The translations under genes were made by a program, and so were the position numbers. From the NCBI RefSeq assembly GCF_001422205.1, contig NZ_LMMJ01000007.1, positions 124,870 to 188,869 of the forward strand: a stretch of DNA of 64,000 bases, read 5' to 3'. This document shows, piece after piece, positions 1-9,476 of the stretch; the stretch's first letter is position 1; every line of letters starts with the position of its first letter. The DNA is from Curtobacterium sp. Leaf261 (GTDB lineage Bacteria; Actinomycetota; Actinomycetes; Actinomycetales; Microbacteriaceae). The notes under the pieces were generated by a model. The model was not told the DNA's origin and did no database searches. It saw only the letters and a list, made by a program, of their open reading frames with translations.

Positions 1-562
1 AGGTGAGCTCCTGTCCGAGGGCGGCGATGTCCCAGGCCCAGAAGAGCTTGCCGTCGACGAGGCCGTACATCCGGGTCGCCGCGGAGTACTCCTTGGCCCG
101 GGCCGACCGCATCACGGCATCGGTGGCGAGGTCGACGCGCGGCCCCTTGATGCGTCCGACGTAGAGCTCGTCGACGCCGGTGGGATGCACGATCGACGCC
201 TCGATGTCGAAGCCGTCGTCGTTGTTGCGGAGCATCTCGACCGCGCGTGCCGTGGTGAACGGTCGCGCGCCGTCGCCCAGGAGCATCGCGGGTCCGGGGT
301 CGCCCGGTTCCGACGGACGGTCGAGGCGCCAGTAGCCCATCTCGGCGGCGAGCGGCGTGTGCTCGTCGTCGAGCAGCCAGGTCGTCGAGCTGTAGTTCAG
401 GTACGGCAGACCGTCGTGGCTGAAGCTCACGCGCTGGCCGAACTCGTGGTCGTGGACCTGGTCACCGACCGGGTAGTGCACGACTCCCGTTCCTTCCCAG
501 ATGCCGATCAGCCACGACAGCGGGACGATCTCGGCGGGGAGGCCGGTGGGGATCTCGATCAA
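1..562 (-). CDS. Nitrobindin-like heme-binding beta-barrel protein, 3' end outside window
   Basis: Reading leftwards from a TTG start, 187 codons are visible and the stop lies beyond base 1. The product resembles the nitrobindin/FABP-like family (DUF1794), cytosolic beta-barrels that bind heme; the GxWxGxG signature is present as GIWEGTG at residues 20-26, and the barrel runs on through FSHDGLPYLNYS and MGYWRLD to FWAWDIAALGQEL near the edge. Family members are roughly 160-200 residues, so little is missing. The TTG start overlaps the stop of the small gene upstream (TTGA), suggesting translational coupling. In vivo function is uncertain; nitrite/NO or peroxynitrite chemistry is proposed for the family. 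Confidence 0.85.
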   Translation of the reverse strand, partial: MIEIPTGLPAEIVPLSWLIGIWEGTGVVHYPVGDQVHDHEFGQRVSFSHDGLPYLNYSSTTWLLDDEHTPLAAEMGYWRLDRPSEPGDPGPAMLLGDGARPFTTARAVEMLRNNDDGFDIEASIVHPTGVDELYVGRIKGPRVDLATDAVMRSARAKEYSAATRMYGLVDGKLFWAWDIAALGQELT

Positions 563-675
563 CGCTGGCCCTTGAACAGCTTGACGACGACCACGATCGA
601 GATGAACGCGATCGCGAGCGACGCGAGGCCCAGGAGACCGACGTAGAAGAGCTCGAGCGGCAACAGGGAGTCCAT
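559..675 (-). CDS. Small single-pass membrane protein (38 aa)
   Basis: ATG start at 675; the product begins [16 protein letters not shown], continues as one hydrophobic helix to about residue 31 and ends with the basic tail KLFKGQR. The stop overlaps the TTG of the nitrobindin-like gene in a TTGA junction, so the two are probably cotranslated. Too short for most gene callers. Function unknown; a membrane microprotein made together with a heme barrel is the only contextual hint. No domain recognised. Confidence 0.6.
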   Translation of the reverse strand: MDSLLPLELFYVGLLGLASLAIAFISIVVVVKLFKGQR

Positions 676-718
676 GCCGCGAGTCTACGCGGCATCGCCG
701 ACACCGCGGGCGAGGCGC

Positions 719-994
719 TCAGCGGATCAGGAGGAGCACCACGGTGGCGACGAGCACGACGACGAACGCCCCGGTCGACGCGATGCTGATGCGTTCGACG
801 AGGCCGTCCTTGGTCTGCGTCGCGAGCTGGAGCGCGAAGCTCACGAGCATGCACGCCACGATGACGAGCAGCATCCACGCGAACGGGGCCTCGGTCGCGA
901 ACACGACCACGAGCACCGCACCGACCACCGCGAGCAGCCACACGGGCAGCACCGACGCCAGTCGCAGACTCCGCTGGGTCCTCGGCTCGCTCAT
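719..994 (-). CDS. Three-helix membrane protein, unknown function (91 aa)
   Basis: The ATG at 994 follows a purine-rich AAGGATGGGGG ribosome-binding site. After a short basic N-terminus ([12 protein letters not shown]) there are three hydrophobic segments at about residues 13-33, 37-58 and 71-91, with a short charged loop ([11 protein letters not shown]) before the last. It ends almost directly after the third helix. It is codirectional with the small membrane gene at 559-675. No recognised family; likely an actinobacterial conserved membrane protein. Confidence 0.7.
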   Translation of the reverse strand: MSEPRTQRSLRLASVLPVWLLAVVGAVLVVVFATEAPFAWMLLVIVACMLVSFALQLATQTKDGLVERISIASTGAFVVVLVATVVLLLIR

Positions 995-1075
995 GCCCCC
1001 ATCCTTGCACCCGTCGCGGGTGACACATCGCTCGGATCAGTAAGATGTGGGGACCCCGACCCGTCTGGAGGCTCT

Positions 1076-1765
1076 GTGGCCCAGCTCCTGGTACTCACCT
1101 CGGCCGCGCCCGGAGACGTCCTCCCCGCCCTCGGCCTCCTGAGCCACCGGATCCGGCACGTCCCCGCCGAGGCGGCGCAGCTCGTGAACGCGCCCTCGTC
1201 CGACATGATGTTCGTCGATGCCCGGACGGACCTCGCGAGCGCCAAGTCGCTCTGCAAGATCCTCTCGACGACCGGCTCGACGACCCCCGTGGTGCTCGTC
1301 GTGACGGAGGGCGGCCTCACCGCCGTGAACAGCGAGTGGAACGTCGACGACGTGGTGCTCGAGACGGCGGGCCCGGCCGAGGTCGACGCCCGCATCCGTC
1401 TCGTCGCCGGCCGGGTCACGAAGGCGCAGTCCGGCTCGAAGATCCAGGCCTCCGGCGTCGTGATCGACGAGGCGAGCTACTCCGCCAAGGTGCGCGGACG
1501 GCCGCTCGACCTGACCTTCAAGGAGTTCGAGCTCCTGCGCTTCTTCGCCACCCACCCGTCGCGGGTGTTCACCCGTGAGCAGCTGCTCAGCGAGGTCTGG
1601 GGCTACGACTACTTCGGTGGTACCAGGACCGTCGACGTGCACGTCCGGCGCCTCCGCGCGAAGCTCGGCGACCTGGAGTCCCTGATCGGCACCGTCCGGA
1701 ACGTCGGCTACCGGTTCAACGTCTACGACGACGACGCGGACCGGATGAGCGGCGAGGGTGCCTGA
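1076..1765 (+). CDS. glnR: GlnR-type OmpR-family transcriptional regulator
   Basis: 229 residues from a GTG preceded by GGAGG at 1066-1070. The N-terminal half is an atypical receiver domain ([24 protein letters not shown] with Asp48, [19 protein letters not shown]). The C-terminal half is a winged-helix domain whose [30 protein letters not shown] and [11 protein letters not shown] are almost identical to my memory of Streptomyces GlnR, the global nitrogen regulator controlling glutamine synthetase and ammonium uptake. The eight-base overlap with mshD matches the usual actinobacterial glnR-mshD order. I cannot tell from sequence whether the receiver is phosphorylated; GlnR proteins generally lack a cognate kinase. 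Confidence 0.88.
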   Translation: MAQLLVLTSAAPGDVLPALGLLSHRIRHVPAEAAQLVNAPSSDMMFVDARTDLASAKSLCKILSTTGSTTPVVLVVTEGGLTAVNSEWNVDDVVLETAGPAEVDARIRLVAGRVTKAQSGSKIQASGVVIDEASYSAKVRGRPLDLTFKEFELLRFFATHPSRVFTREQLLSEVWGYDYFGGTRTVDVHVRRLRAKLGDLESLIGTVRNVGYRFNVYDDDADRMSGEGA

Positions 1766-2648
1766 GGTCCTGACCGGGGACGCCGCCGTCGCGGTGGTCC
1801 GTGCGCTCGCGCAGGAGGCTGCCGCAGCCGGCGAGGCACCGCCGTTCTCGGACCAGACCCTCGTCGACGTCGGCGCCGGCCGGGCGACCGTGCTCGTCGA
1901 CGACGGCAGGGCCGCAGCGGTCGTGCGGGACGGCGAGCTGGAGCTGATGGTCGGTCTGGAGGCCCGGGGCCGCGGCATCGGGACGGCCCTCGTCCGGCAG
2001 GCGCTCGCCTCCGGCACCGCGGACGCGCCCGCCCCGACGCTCGCGTGGGCCCACGGGGACGCACCCGCCGCCCGCGCGCTGGCCCGGGCGTTCGGCTGGT
2101 CCGCCGCGCGGACGCTCCTGCAGCTCCGGGCGCCGATCCCCGAGGGCGACGCCGACCCGGGCCTCCCGGCCGGCATGTCCCTCGTGCCGTTCGCGGCGGG
2201 CAGCGCGGCGGCGACCCCGTCGGAAGCCGCCTGGCTCGGCCTCAACGCGACGGCGTTCTCGCACCACCCGGAGCAGGGTCGGATGACACTCGACGACCTC
2301 CGCGAGCGCGAGGCCGAGGACTGGTTCGAGCCGGCGGACGTGCTGCTGCTGCAGGACGGGGACGGCGCGCTCGTCGGGTCCTGCTGGCTCAAAGTCGACG
2401 GACGCATCGGCGAGTTCTACGCCGTCGCGGTCCACCCCGGGCGGCAGGGGCAGGGGCTCGGCGGGGTGCTCATGCGCGCGGGGTCCGCGCGGCTCTCCGG
2501 GCGGGGACTCGACGCCGCCGCACTGTACGTCGAGGGCGACAACGTCCCGGCACTCGCGCTGTACCGCCGCACGGGCTTCGTCGACCACACCGTCGACGTG
2601 CAGTACGCCGCTCCGTCCGACGAGCAGGGCGCCGCTCCGTCCGCCTGA
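1758..2648 (+). CDS. mshD: Mycothiol synthase (MshD)
   Basis: 296 residues from a GTG overlapping the end of glnR. MshD transfers acetyl from acetyl-CoA to Cys-GlcN-Ins, the last step of mycothiol synthesis, the low-molecular-weight thiol of actinobacteria. Two tandem GNAT domains are visible: the first carries the acetyl-CoA loop ARGRGIG (about residue 75), the second [13 protein letters not shown] (about residues 226-238) followed by [19 protein letters not shown], typical of the family. Length fits the usual 290-315 residues. Operon with glnR by overlap. Confidence 0.9.
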   Translation: MPEVLTGDAAVAVVRALAQEAAAAGEAPPFSDQTLVDVGAGRATVLVDDGRAAAVVRDGELELMVGLEARGRGIGTALVRQALASGTADAPAPTLAWAHGDAPAARALARAFGWSAARTLLQLRAPIPEGDADPGLPAGMSLVPFAAGSAAATPSEAAWLGLNATAFSHHPEQGRMTLDDLREREAEDWFEPADVLLLQDGDGALVGSCWLKVDGRIGEFYAVAVHPGRQGQGLGGVLMRAGSARLSGRGLDAAALYVEGDNVPALALYRRTGFVDHTVDVQYAAPSDEQGAAPSA

Positions 2649-2675
2649 CCGCAGCTCGTCCTGCACAGGCTGGCC

Positions 2676-2708
2676 GTTCACCTCCGGTCCACACAGCGTC
2701 CATGTCCA
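2676..2708 (+). promoter_or_regulatory. Candidate PHO box (PhoP binding repeats) upstream of ppk1
   Basis: Three consecutive 11-base units start at 2676, 2687 and 2698: GTTCACCTCCG, then GTCCACACAGC, then GTCCATGTCCA. The first fits the actinobacterial PHO-box unit GTTCACC well, the others loosely. It lies just after mshD and 39 bases before the chosen ppk1 start. Streptomyces ppk is known to be PhoP-controlled; application here is inference. Confidence 0.5.
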
Positions 2709-2746
2709 CGCCACCGCCGACACCACGCGGATGGCAGGATGGCCAC

Positions 2747-4912
2747 ATGGATGCCGAACCGCAGCTCGACGGGGAATCCGTCGCCTCCGACCTGGACGAC
2801 TTCGACGAGATCGTCGCGGTCGAGCACGAGTCGCTGCCCACCGATCGGTACTTCGACCGCGAGCTCAGCTGGCTCCGCTTCAACCAGCGGGTGCTCGAAC
2901 TCGGCGAGGACCGCACGGTGCCGCTGCTCGAGCGCGCGAACTTCCTGGCGATCTTCGCCACGAACCTCGACGAGTTCTTCATGGTCAGGGTGGCGGGACT
3001 GAAGCGTCGCATCGACACCGGGCTCGCCGTGCCGACCAACGTGGGCCGCGCACCGCTCGACGTCCTCTCCGACATCGCGCGGGAGGCCCATGCCCTCCAG
3101 GACCGACACGCCAAGGCGTTCGCGGAGGTCCTCAAGCCGGACCTCGACGAGGCGGGCATCCACGTGGAGCACTGGTCCGACCTCGAGGAGGCCGACCGCG
3201 TCCGCATGCGCGAGTACTTCACCGGGCAGATCTTCCCGGTGCTCATGCCGCTCGCCGTCGACCCGGCGCACCCCTTCCCGTACATCTCCGGGCTCTCGCT
3301 CAACCTGTCGATCCGAGTGCGCAACCCGAAGACCGCCCGGCAGGAGTTCGCGCGTCTCAAGGTGCCGCAGATGCTCCCCCGCTTCGTGCAGCTCCCCGAC
3401 GACGGCTCGGGGCGCCTCCGGTTCATCCCGCTCGAGGACCTCATCGCGAACCACCTCGGCGACCTGTTCCCGGGCATGGAGATCATCGAGCACCACGTGT
3501 TCCGGGTGACCCGCAACGAGGACGTCGAGATCGAGGAGGACGAGACCGAGAACCTCATCCAGGCCCTCGAGAAGGAGCTCCTGCGGCGCCGCTTCGGACC
3601 GCCGATCCGCCTCGAGATCACCGACGACATGGACGACGTCACACTCGACCTGCTCGTCCGCGAGCTCGACATCACCGAGAACGAGGTGTACCGGCTGCCG
3701 TCACCGCTCGACCTCGGCGGCCTGTTCGAGCTGTCGAAGATCTCGCGGCCGGACCTGCACTACCCGAAGCACGTGCCGACGACCGCGGTGCAGATGCAGC
3801 CGACGGAGCCGAACCTCAAGCCCGACCTGTTCCGCGCGATCTCGCGCGAGGACATCCTCGTGCACCACCCGTACGAGTCCTTCGCCACGAGCGTGCAGGC
3901 GTTCCTCGAGCAGGCGGCCGCCGACCCGCACGTCCTCGCCATCAAGCAGACGCTCTACCGCACCTCTGGCGACAGCCCCATCATCGAGGCGCTCATCGAC
4001 GCCGCGGAGGCCGGCAAGCAGGTCCTCGCCCTCGTCGAGATCAAGGCGCGCTTCGACGAGCAGAACAACATCACGTGGGCGCGGAAGCTCGAGAAGGCCG
4101 GCGTGCACGTGGTGTACGGGCTCGTCGGGCTGAAGACCCACAGCAAGCTCGTGCTCGTCATCCGCCAGGAGAAGAACGGGCTGCGGCACTACAGCCACAT
4201 CGGCACCGGCAACTACAACCCGAAGACCAGCCGCATCTACGAGGACCTCGGACTGTTCACCGCGGACGACATCGTCGGCAAGGACCTCACGCGCCTGTTC
4301 AACGAGCTGTCCGGGTACGCCATCGAGAAGAAGTTCCGCCGGCTCCTCGTCGCGCCCCTGCACCTCCGCAAGGGACTCCTCAAGCGGATCACCGCCGAGG
4401 CCGAGAACGCCAGGGCGGGCAAGCCCTCGGGGATCCGGATCAAGGTGAACTCGATCGTCGACGAGCAGATCATCGACGCGCTGTACCTCGCGAGCCAGGC
4501 CGGCGTGCCCATCGACATCTGGGTCAGGGGCATCTGCGCGCTCAAGCCCGGCATGGAGGGATACAGCGAGACCATCCGGGTCCGCTCGATCGTCGGCCGG
4601 TACCTGGAGCACTCGCGGGTGTTCTCGTTCCACAACGACGGCGACCCGACCACCTGGATCGGCAGCGCTGACATGATGCACCGGAACCTCGACCGCCGGG
4701 TGGAGGCACTCGTGCGCCTCACCTCGCCCCGGCACCTGGAAGAGGTCGACAACCTGTTCGCGCTGGCCATGGCCGAGACGACGAGTTCGTGGCACCTCGA
4801 GTCGGACGGCGAGTGGACGCGGCATTCGGTGGGTTCGGACGACGAGCCCCTCGAGGACATGCAGAATAGCCTCATGCGGCAGATCTCCTCCAGGAAGCGC
4901 TCGGCACGGTGA
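2747..4912 (+). CDS. ppk1: Polyphosphate kinase 1
   Basis: 721 residues, normal for PPK1, which reversibly transfers the gamma phosphate of ATP onto polyphosphate. The N and H domains begin with [18 protein letters not shown] and [16 protein letters not shown]. The catalytic phospholipase-D-like domains contain the autophosphorylated histidine in [10 protein letters not shown] (His465) and the second active-site histidine in [12 protein letters not shown] (His622). I chose the ATG at 2747 because it lies downstream of the putative PHO box and has AGGATGG a few bases upstream; an in-frame ATG at 2702 would add 15 residues but sits inside the box. The stop overlaps the next gene (GTGA), linking polyphosphate synthesis to a Nudix hydrolase. 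Confidence 0.95.
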   Translation: MDAEPQLDGESVASDLDDFDEIVAVEHESLPTDRYFDRELSWLRFNQRVLELGEDRTVPLLERANFLAIFATNLDEFFMVRVAGLKRRIDTGLAVPTNVGRAPLDVLSDIAREAHALQDRHAKAFAEVLKPDLDEAGIHVEHWSDLEEADRVRMREYFTGQIFPVLMPLAVDPAHPFPYISGLSLNLSIRVRNPKTARQEFARLKVPQMLPRFVQLPDDGSGRLRFIPLEDLIANHLGDLFPGMEIIEHHVFRVTRNEDVEIEEDETENLIQALEKELLRRRFGPPIRLEITDDMDDVTLDLLVRELDITENEVYRLPSPLDLGGLFELSKISRPDLHYPKHVPTTAVQMQPTEPNLKPDLFRAISREDILVHHPYESFATSVQAFLEQAAADPHVLAIKQTLYRTSGDSPIIEALIDAAEAGKQVLALVEIKARFDEQNNITWARKLEKAGVHVVYGLVGLKTHSKLVLVIRQEKNGLRHYSHIGTGNYNPKTSRIYEDLGLFTADDIVGKDLTRLFNELSGYAIEKKFRRLLVAPLHLRKGLLKRITAEAENARAGKPSGIRIKVNSIVDEQIIDALYLASQAGVPIDIWVRGICALKPGMEGYSETIRVRSIVGRYLEHSRVFSFHNDGDPTTWIGSADMMHRNLDRRVEALVRLTSPRHLEEVDNLFALAMAETTSSWHLESDGEWTRHSVGSDDEPLEDMQNSLMRQISSRKRSAR

Positions 4913-5853
4913 GTCCCACGCAGGGGCCGGTCGTCGCGGCCGGTGCCGTCTGCTGGCGCGTGCGTTCGGACGAGGTGCAGGTGCTCCTCATCCACCGCGA
5001 GCACCACCGGGACGTCTCGTTCCCGAAGGGCAAGGTGGATCCGGGCGAGTCCGTCCCGGAGGCGGCCGTCCGCGAGATCGAGGAGGAGACCGGGTACCGG
5101 GTGTCCCTCGGTGCGCCGCTCGCCGCCGCGGAGTACGTCCTGCCGAACGGCCGCGACAAGATCGTGCACTACTGGGTCGCCGAGGTGTCCGCCAAGGAGC
5201 TCACGCGCGCGGGGTCCTTCGCGCCGAACGACGAGGTCGCGGCGCTCGAGTGGGTGTCCGTGGCCGACGCGGGCCGGATGCTCACCTACGAGCGCGACGT
5301 CGCGATCCTCGAGCAGTTCGGTGAGCGCGCCGCCGCCGGTCTGCACGACACCTTCGCCCTCATCGCCCTCCGCCACGCCAAGACCGTCCCGGGCGGCGAC
5401 TGGCACGGCCCCGACGCGACCCGGCCGCTCCTGCCCGTCGGTCGGTCACAGGCCAGGCACGTCGCGACGTCGATCGCCGCGTACGGTCCACGGAAGATCG
5501 TCAGCAGCACGGCCGCCCGGTGCCTCGCGACCGTCGAGCCACTGTCGGACCGGACGCGGGTCGGCGTCACGAGCACTGCGGACATCAGCCAGGACGCGTA
5601 CGAGCAGGGCCGGAGCGACGTCAAGGGCATCGTCCGGAAGCGTCTCGCCAAGGCCAAGAGCGCCGTGCTGTGCTCCCATGGTCCGGTGCTCCCGGACATC
5701 ATCGCGCGGATCGCCCGGGACACCTCGGACGACCCGTCGCGGTTCGACCTCCGACGCGCTGCCATGCTCTCGACGGGGGACTTCGCGGTGATGCACATCG
5801 CCGGGTCGGCGCTCGTGGCGGTCGAGACCCACTCCTCCGGCGTCCCGGCCTGA
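4909..5853 (+). CDS. MutT1-like Nudix hydrolase with C-terminal histidine phosphatase domain
   Basis: 314 residues from a GTG overlapping the ppk1 stop. Residues 1-135 form a Nudix domain with a complete box: Gly41, Glu47, then REIEEETG at 55-62. Residues from about 150 form a histidine-phosphatase-like domain with LRHAKTV and a distal CSHGPVLPD. Mycobacterial MutT1 has this same architecture and hydrolyses 8-oxo-dGTP/8-oxo-GTP and dinucleoside polyphosphates. Coupling to ppk1 is common in actinobacteria. The substrate is inferred by homology. Confidence 0.88.
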   Translation: MSPTQGPVVAAGAVCWRVRSDEVQVLLIHREHHRDVSFPKGKVDPGESVPEAAVREIEEETGYRVSLGAPLAAAEYVLPNGRDKIVHYWVAEVSAKELTRAGSFAPNDEVAALEWVSVADAGRMLTYERDVAILEQFGERAAAGLHDTFALIALRHAKTVPGGDWHGPDATRPLLPVGRSQARHVATSIAAYGPRKIVSSTAARCLATVEPLSDRTRVGVTSTADISQDAYEQGRSDVKGIVRKRLAKAKSAVLCSHGPVLPDIIARIARDTSDDPSRFDLRRAAMLSTGDFAVMHIAGSALVAVETHSSGVPA

Positions 5854-5918
5854 GCCACTCGCCGGCCCCCCGCGCACACGCTCCTCCAGAGGCACGCACC
5901 CTCCTACAGATACTCCCG

Positions 5919-5952
5919 AGCAGGCCCTGGTCGACCACGACCGGGGCCTGCT
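5919..5952 (+). terminator. Hairpin terminator after the ppk1-mutT1 operon
   Basis: AGCAGGCCC at 5919-5927 pairs perfectly with GGGCCTGCT at 5944-5952, and the interior GGTCG/CGACC continues the helix around an ACCA loop. It lies 65 bases after the Nudix stop and 10 bases before the pst PHO repeats, so it would insulate pst from read-through. No strong U tract. Confidence 0.6.
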
Positions 5953-5961
5953 TCGTCGTGC

Positions 5962-6016
5962 GTTCACCTCCTGTTCACCAGGGGTCGCCGTGCCGGTCAC
6001 CTCGGCTCCTTACTGT
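5962..6016 (+). promoter_or_regulatory. PHO box and promoter of pstSCAB
   Basis: Four units in perfect 11-base register begin at 5962, 5973, 5984 and 5995: GTTCACCTCCT, GTTCACCAGGG, GTCGCCGTGCC and GGTCACCTCGG. Units 1, 2 and 4 match the direct-repeat PHO box of actinobacterial PhoP. A possible -10 hexamer TACTGT follows at 6011-6016, so the last repeat covers the -35 region, as in known PhoP-activated promoters. Predicts induction under phosphate limitation. Confidence 0.75.
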
Positions 6017-6093
6017 CACAGGCAGGACGGCACACAGCACTGCCGTCCGGCATGCTCCCCACACCACACGAGATCTTCCCCGAAGGGACCCCT

Positions 6094-7209
6094 GTGAACA
6101 TCAAGCGAATCGGTTCGGTCGCAGCAATCGCGATCGCCGGCGCGATCGTCCTGTCCTCCTGCGCAGCGAACGAGGACGCGGCCCCCGCCTCCTCCGGTTC
6201 CGCCTCCGCATCGTCGGGCACGGACTACTCGAGCCTCTCCGGCACCCTGAACGGTGTCGGATCGAGCGCTCAGGGCACGGCGGAGACCACCTGGATCTCC
6301 GGCTTCCAGCAGAAGGCCTCCGGCGTCACGGTCAACTACAACCCGCAGGGCTCCGGCGCGGGCCGCTCGAGCTTCATCTCCGGTGCCGCGGACTTCGCCG
6401 GCTCGGACGCTGCGCTCTCCGACACCGAGCTCTCGAGCACCTTCCAGGCATGCAAGGCCGGCACGAAGGGCATCGACCTCCCGGTCTACATCTCCCCGAT
6501 CGCCATCGCGTACAAGATCGACGGCGTCAAGAGCCTCACGCTCGACGCCGAGACCATCGCCGGCATCTTCAAGGGCGAGATCACGACCTGGAACGACCCG
6601 GCGATCGAGAAGCTCAACAAGGGCGTCGACCTCCCCTCGGCGAACATCAACGTCGTGCACCGCTCCGACGACTCGGGCACCACGCAGAACTTCGCCGACT
6701 ACCTGTCGCAGAACGCACCCTCGGTGTGGGACGCAGCGGTCAGCCAGACCTTCCCGTACCAGGTCGGTGACGGTGCGCAGCTCACCTCCGGTGTCGCGAG
6801 CGCCATGGCGAGCGCCGACAACTCGATCACCTACATCGACGACTCCGGCGTCGGCAGCCTCTCGAAGGCGAAGCTCATGGTCGGCGACACCGCGACCACG
6901 ATCAGCGCCAAGGGTGCGGCACAGGTCGTCGCCGGTTCCGAGGTCGCAACGGGCCGCGAGGACAACGACCTCGCCATCTCGATCAACCGCAAGGACACCG
7001 ACAAGGGCGCATGGCCGCTCGTGCTCGTCTCCTACGCGATCGCGTGCCAGACCTACCAGGACAGCGCCAAGGCCGACCTGGTGAAGGCGTACCTCAGCTA
7101 CGCCGCGAGCTCCGAGGCGCAGGACGCCGCCGCGACCCAGGCGAAGTCCGCGGCCCTGACCGACGAGCTGTCGGCCAAGGTCACGAAGGCCATCGCCACC
7201 ATCAAGTAG
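6094..7209 (+). CDS. pstS: Phosphate ABC transporter substrate-binding lipoprotein
   Basis: 371 residues from the GTG at 6094, preceded by GAAGGGA; an in-frame ATG at 6052 would add 14 residues ahead of the signal peptide and is less likely. MNIKRIGSVAAIAIAGAIVLSSC is a lipoprotein signal with lipobox LSSC, so the protein is anchored outside the membrane. The body has PstS features: LNGVGSSAQG, FISGAADFAGSDAALS, IKGEITTWND-type text and HRSDDSGTTQNF, the phosphate-binding loop. First gene of pstSCAB, behind the PHO box. A strong hairpin follows it. Confidence 0.95.
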   Translation: MNIKRIGSVAAIAIAGAIVLSSCAANEDAAPASSGSASASSGTDYSSLSGTLNGVGSSAQGTAETTWISGFQQKASGVTVNYNPQGSGAGRSSFISGAADFAGSDAALSDTELSSTFQACKAGTKGIDLPVYISPIAIAYKIDGVKSLTLDAETIAGIFKGEITTWNDPAIEKLNKGVDLPSANINVVHRSDDSGTTQNFADYLSQNAPSVWDAAVSQTFPYQVGDGAQLTSGVASAMASADNSITYIDDSGVGSLSKAKLMVGDTATTISAKGAAQVVAGSEVATGREDNDLAISINRKDTDKGAWPLVLVSYAIACQTYQDSAKADLVKAYLSYAASSEAQDAAATQAKSAALTDELSAKVTKAIATIK

Positions 7210-7216
7210 CACCCAC

Positions 7217-7256
7217 GGCCCAGGTGCCCGGTCCTCGCAGACCGGGCACCTGGGCC
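7217..7256 (+). terminator. Perfect hairpin between pstS and pstC (attenuator or 3' stabiliser)
   Basis: GGCCCAGGTGCCCGGT at 7217-7232 is exactly complementary to ACCGGGCACCTGGGCC at 7241-7256, with an eight-base loop. It starts seven bases after the pstS stop. It probably reduces read-through or protects the pstS 3' end so that the binding protein is made in excess over the permease. Confidence 0.65.
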
Positions 7257-7272
7257 GGACCCCGTTCCGGTC

Positions 7273-7314
7273 GGCCTGGAGGGACGGTGCCAGCTGGCAC
7301 CGTCCCTCCAGGCC
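7273..7314. repeat. Dispersed palindrome, GGAGGGACGG family (copy A)
   Basis: A perfect 42-bp palindrome in the pstS-pstC gap: GGCCTGGAGGGACGGTGCCAG split as GGCCTGGAGGGACGG plus TGCCAG, then its exact complement. The same core recurs at 10302-10347 and, in variant form, at about ten other sites in the window. Confidence 0.85.
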
Positions 7315-7378
7315 GGCGGACGGAACCGCGGTACCCGCCGCACCCGACTTCCCCACCCGATCAGGAGTCCCGAAGGAC

Positions 7379-8341
7379 ATGACGACCGAAGCCCCCGCGC
7401 CCGAGGCCCCAGAGGTCTCCGCCGCGACGCCCCCTCGGCTGAAGGCCCCCGTCCGGATCGGCGACCGGGTGTTCTCGACCGCCACCGTCCTCGCCGGTGG
7501 CCTCATCCTCCTGGTCCTCGCCCTCGTCGCAGCGTTCCTCGTCTGGCAGAGCATCCCGGCCTTCTCCGCCAAGGCCGGCGAGCTGCCGAACGACGCGAGC
7601 GGCTTCTGGGACTACGTCGGCCCGCTCGTCTTCGGCACCGTCTGGGCGGCGATCCTCGCGCTCATCATGGCGACGCCGATCGCGATCGGGATCGCCCTGT
7701 TCATCTCGCACTACGCGCCGCGGCGGATGGCAGCGGTCCTCGGCTACGTCATCGACCTGCTGGCCGCCGTGCCGAGCGTCGTGTTCGGGCTCTGGGGCGT
7801 CGTCGTCCTCGCCCGGTTTGTGACGCCGTTCTACCACTTCCTGAACGAGTACTTCGGCTGGTTCCCGCTCTTCTCCGGGCAGGTCTCCGGCACCGGTCGC
7901 ACGATCCTGACCGCGGCGATCGTCCTCGCGGTGATGACCATCCCGATCATGACCGCGATCATGCGCGAGATCTTCCTGCAGGCGCCCCGCCTGAACGAGG
8001 AGGCCGCCCTGGCCCTCGGCGCCACCCGGTGGGAGATGATCCGCATGTCGGTGTTCCCGTTCGCCCGGTCCGGCATGGTGTCCGCGGTGATGCTCGGCCT
8101 CGGTCGCGCGCTCGGTGAGACCCTCGCGGTGGCCATCGTCCTGTCGGTGTCGACGAACATCAGCTTCAAGGTGCTCACCTCGCTGAACCCCTCGACGATC
8201 GCGGCGAACATCGCACTGCAGTTCGCCGAGGCCTCCGGTGTGCGGCTCAACGCCCTCATCGCATCGGGTCTGATCCTGTTCGTGATCACACTCGTCATCA
8301 ACATGCTCGCCCGCTTCATCGTGCGCAAGCGCGTGGGCTGA
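7379..8341 (+). CDS. pstC: Phosphate ABC transporter permease PstC
   Basis: 320 residues, ATG with GAAGGA just upstream. One of two membrane subunits of the Pst importer. After a proline-rich cytoplasmic N-terminus there is a first helix (TVLAGGLILLVLALVAAFLV), then a permease core with LVFGTVWAAILALIMATPIAIGIALF and the coupling loop EEAALALGATRWEMIR, which contacts PstB. Six transmembrane segments are expected. It lies 169 bases after pstS across two palindromes and 16 bases before pstA. Confidence 0.94.
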   Translation: MTTEAPAPEAPEVSAATPPRLKAPVRIGDRVFSTATVLAGGLILLVLALVAAFLVWQSIPAFSAKAGELPNDASGFWDYVGPLVFGTVWAAILALIMATPIAIGIALFISHYAPRRMAAVLGYVIDLLAAVPSVVFGLWGVVVLARFVTPFYHFLNEYFGWFPLFSGQVSGTGRTILTAAIVLAVMTIPIMTAIMREIFLQAPRLNEEAALALGATRWEMIRMSVFPFARSGMVSAVMLGLGRALGETLAVAIVLSVSTNISFKVLTSLNPSTIAANIALQFAEASGVRLNALIASGLILFVITLVINMLARFIVRKRVG

Positions 8342-8357
8342 CGGAAAGGCACACCCG

Positions 8358-9443
8358 ATGTCACTCGCCATCCGCCAGAACGCCGGCGCCAGCAACGTCT
8401 ACGCCGCCGGCAAACTCCCGAAGCCGTTCCCGTGGCTGCTCCTCCTCGGCAGCTGGGTCGTGTTCGGCCTCGTCTTCCTCCTGCTCAACGCCGGTGGCAC
8501 CGTCAAGGACTTCAACATCGTCGCCGTGGTGTTCCTCGGCACGGTCCTGTTCGACGTGCTCATCGTCGTCATCTCGCGCATCGTCGAGGGCGGCCGCAAG
8601 GCCGTCGACCGGCTCATCACCTCACTCGTCGCGACCGCGTTCATCCTCGCGCTCCTGCCGCTCGTGTCGCTGCTCTGGACGGTGATCGCGAACGGGATCG
8701 CCCGGCTCGACGGCCAGTTCTTCTCGTACTCGATGCGCAACGTCATCACCGACGGGGGTGGCGCACTGCACGCCATCGTCGGCACCGTCGAGATCACCCT
8801 CTTCGCGACGCTGATCAGCGTCCCGATCGGCCTGCTGACGAGCGTCTACCTGGTCGAGTACGGACGCGGGTGGCTCGCCAGGTCGATCACGTTCTTCGTC
8901 GACGTGATGACCGGCATCCCGTCCATCGTCGCCGGGCTCTTCGCCTACTCGCTCTTCTCGCTCCTCATCGGCCCAGGGACCCGCAACGGCCTCGTCGCCG
9001 CCATCGCCCTCAGCGTCCTGATGATCCCGATCGTCGTGCGGAGCACCGAGGAGGTCCTGAAGATCGTCCCGATGGACCTCCGCGAGGCCTCGTACGCGCT
9101 CGGTGTCCCGAAGTGGCTCACCATCGTGAAGATCGTGCTGCCGACGAGCCTCGCCGGGATCACGACCGGGGTGATGCTCGCGATCGCCCGCGTCATCGGC
9201 GAGACGGCGCCGCTCCTGGTCACCGCCGGGTTCACGACGAGCATGAACTACGACGTGTTCAAGAACCCGATCATGACGCTCCCGGTGTTCGCGTACACGC
9301 AGTACTCGCAGCAGGGCGCGAACCCCGTCCCGTTCGTGGATCGCGCCTGGGCCGCAGCGCTCGTGCTCATCCTCATCGTGATGTTCCTCAACCTGCTCGC
9401 CCGGCTCATCGCCCGCGCGTTCTCCCCCAAGCTCGGCCGCTAG
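8358..9443 (+). CDS. pstA: Phosphate ABC transporter permease PstA
   Basis: 361 residues from the ATG at 8358. Second permease subunit. It has a longer N-terminal membrane extension (two helices around residues 25-75) than classical PstA proteins of about 300 residues. The core holds HAIVGTVEITLFATLISVPIGLL and the coupling loop LREASYALGVPKWLTIVKIVLP. Sixteen bases after pstC and 33 before pstB, so one transcription unit. Confidence 0.93.
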   Translation: MSLAIRQNAGASNVYAAGKLPKPFPWLLLLGSWVVFGLVFLLLNAGGTVKDFNIVAVVFLGTVLFDVLIVVISRIVEGGRKAVDRLITSLVATAFILALLPLVSLLWTVIANGIARLDGQFFSYSMRNVITDGGGALHAIVGTVEITLFATLISVPIGLLTSVYLVEYGRGWLARSITFFVDVMTGIPSIVAGLFAYSLFSLLIGPGTRNGLVAAIALSVLMIPIVVRSTEEVLKIVPMDLREASYALGVPKWLTIVKIVLPTSLAGITTGVMLAIARVIGETAPLLVTAGFTTSMNYDVFKNPIMTLPVFAYTQYSQQGANPVPFVDRAWAAALVLILIVMFLNLLARLIARAFSPKLGR

Positions 9444-9476
9444 GCTTCCCCACCACCCTCCACGTCAGGATCACAC

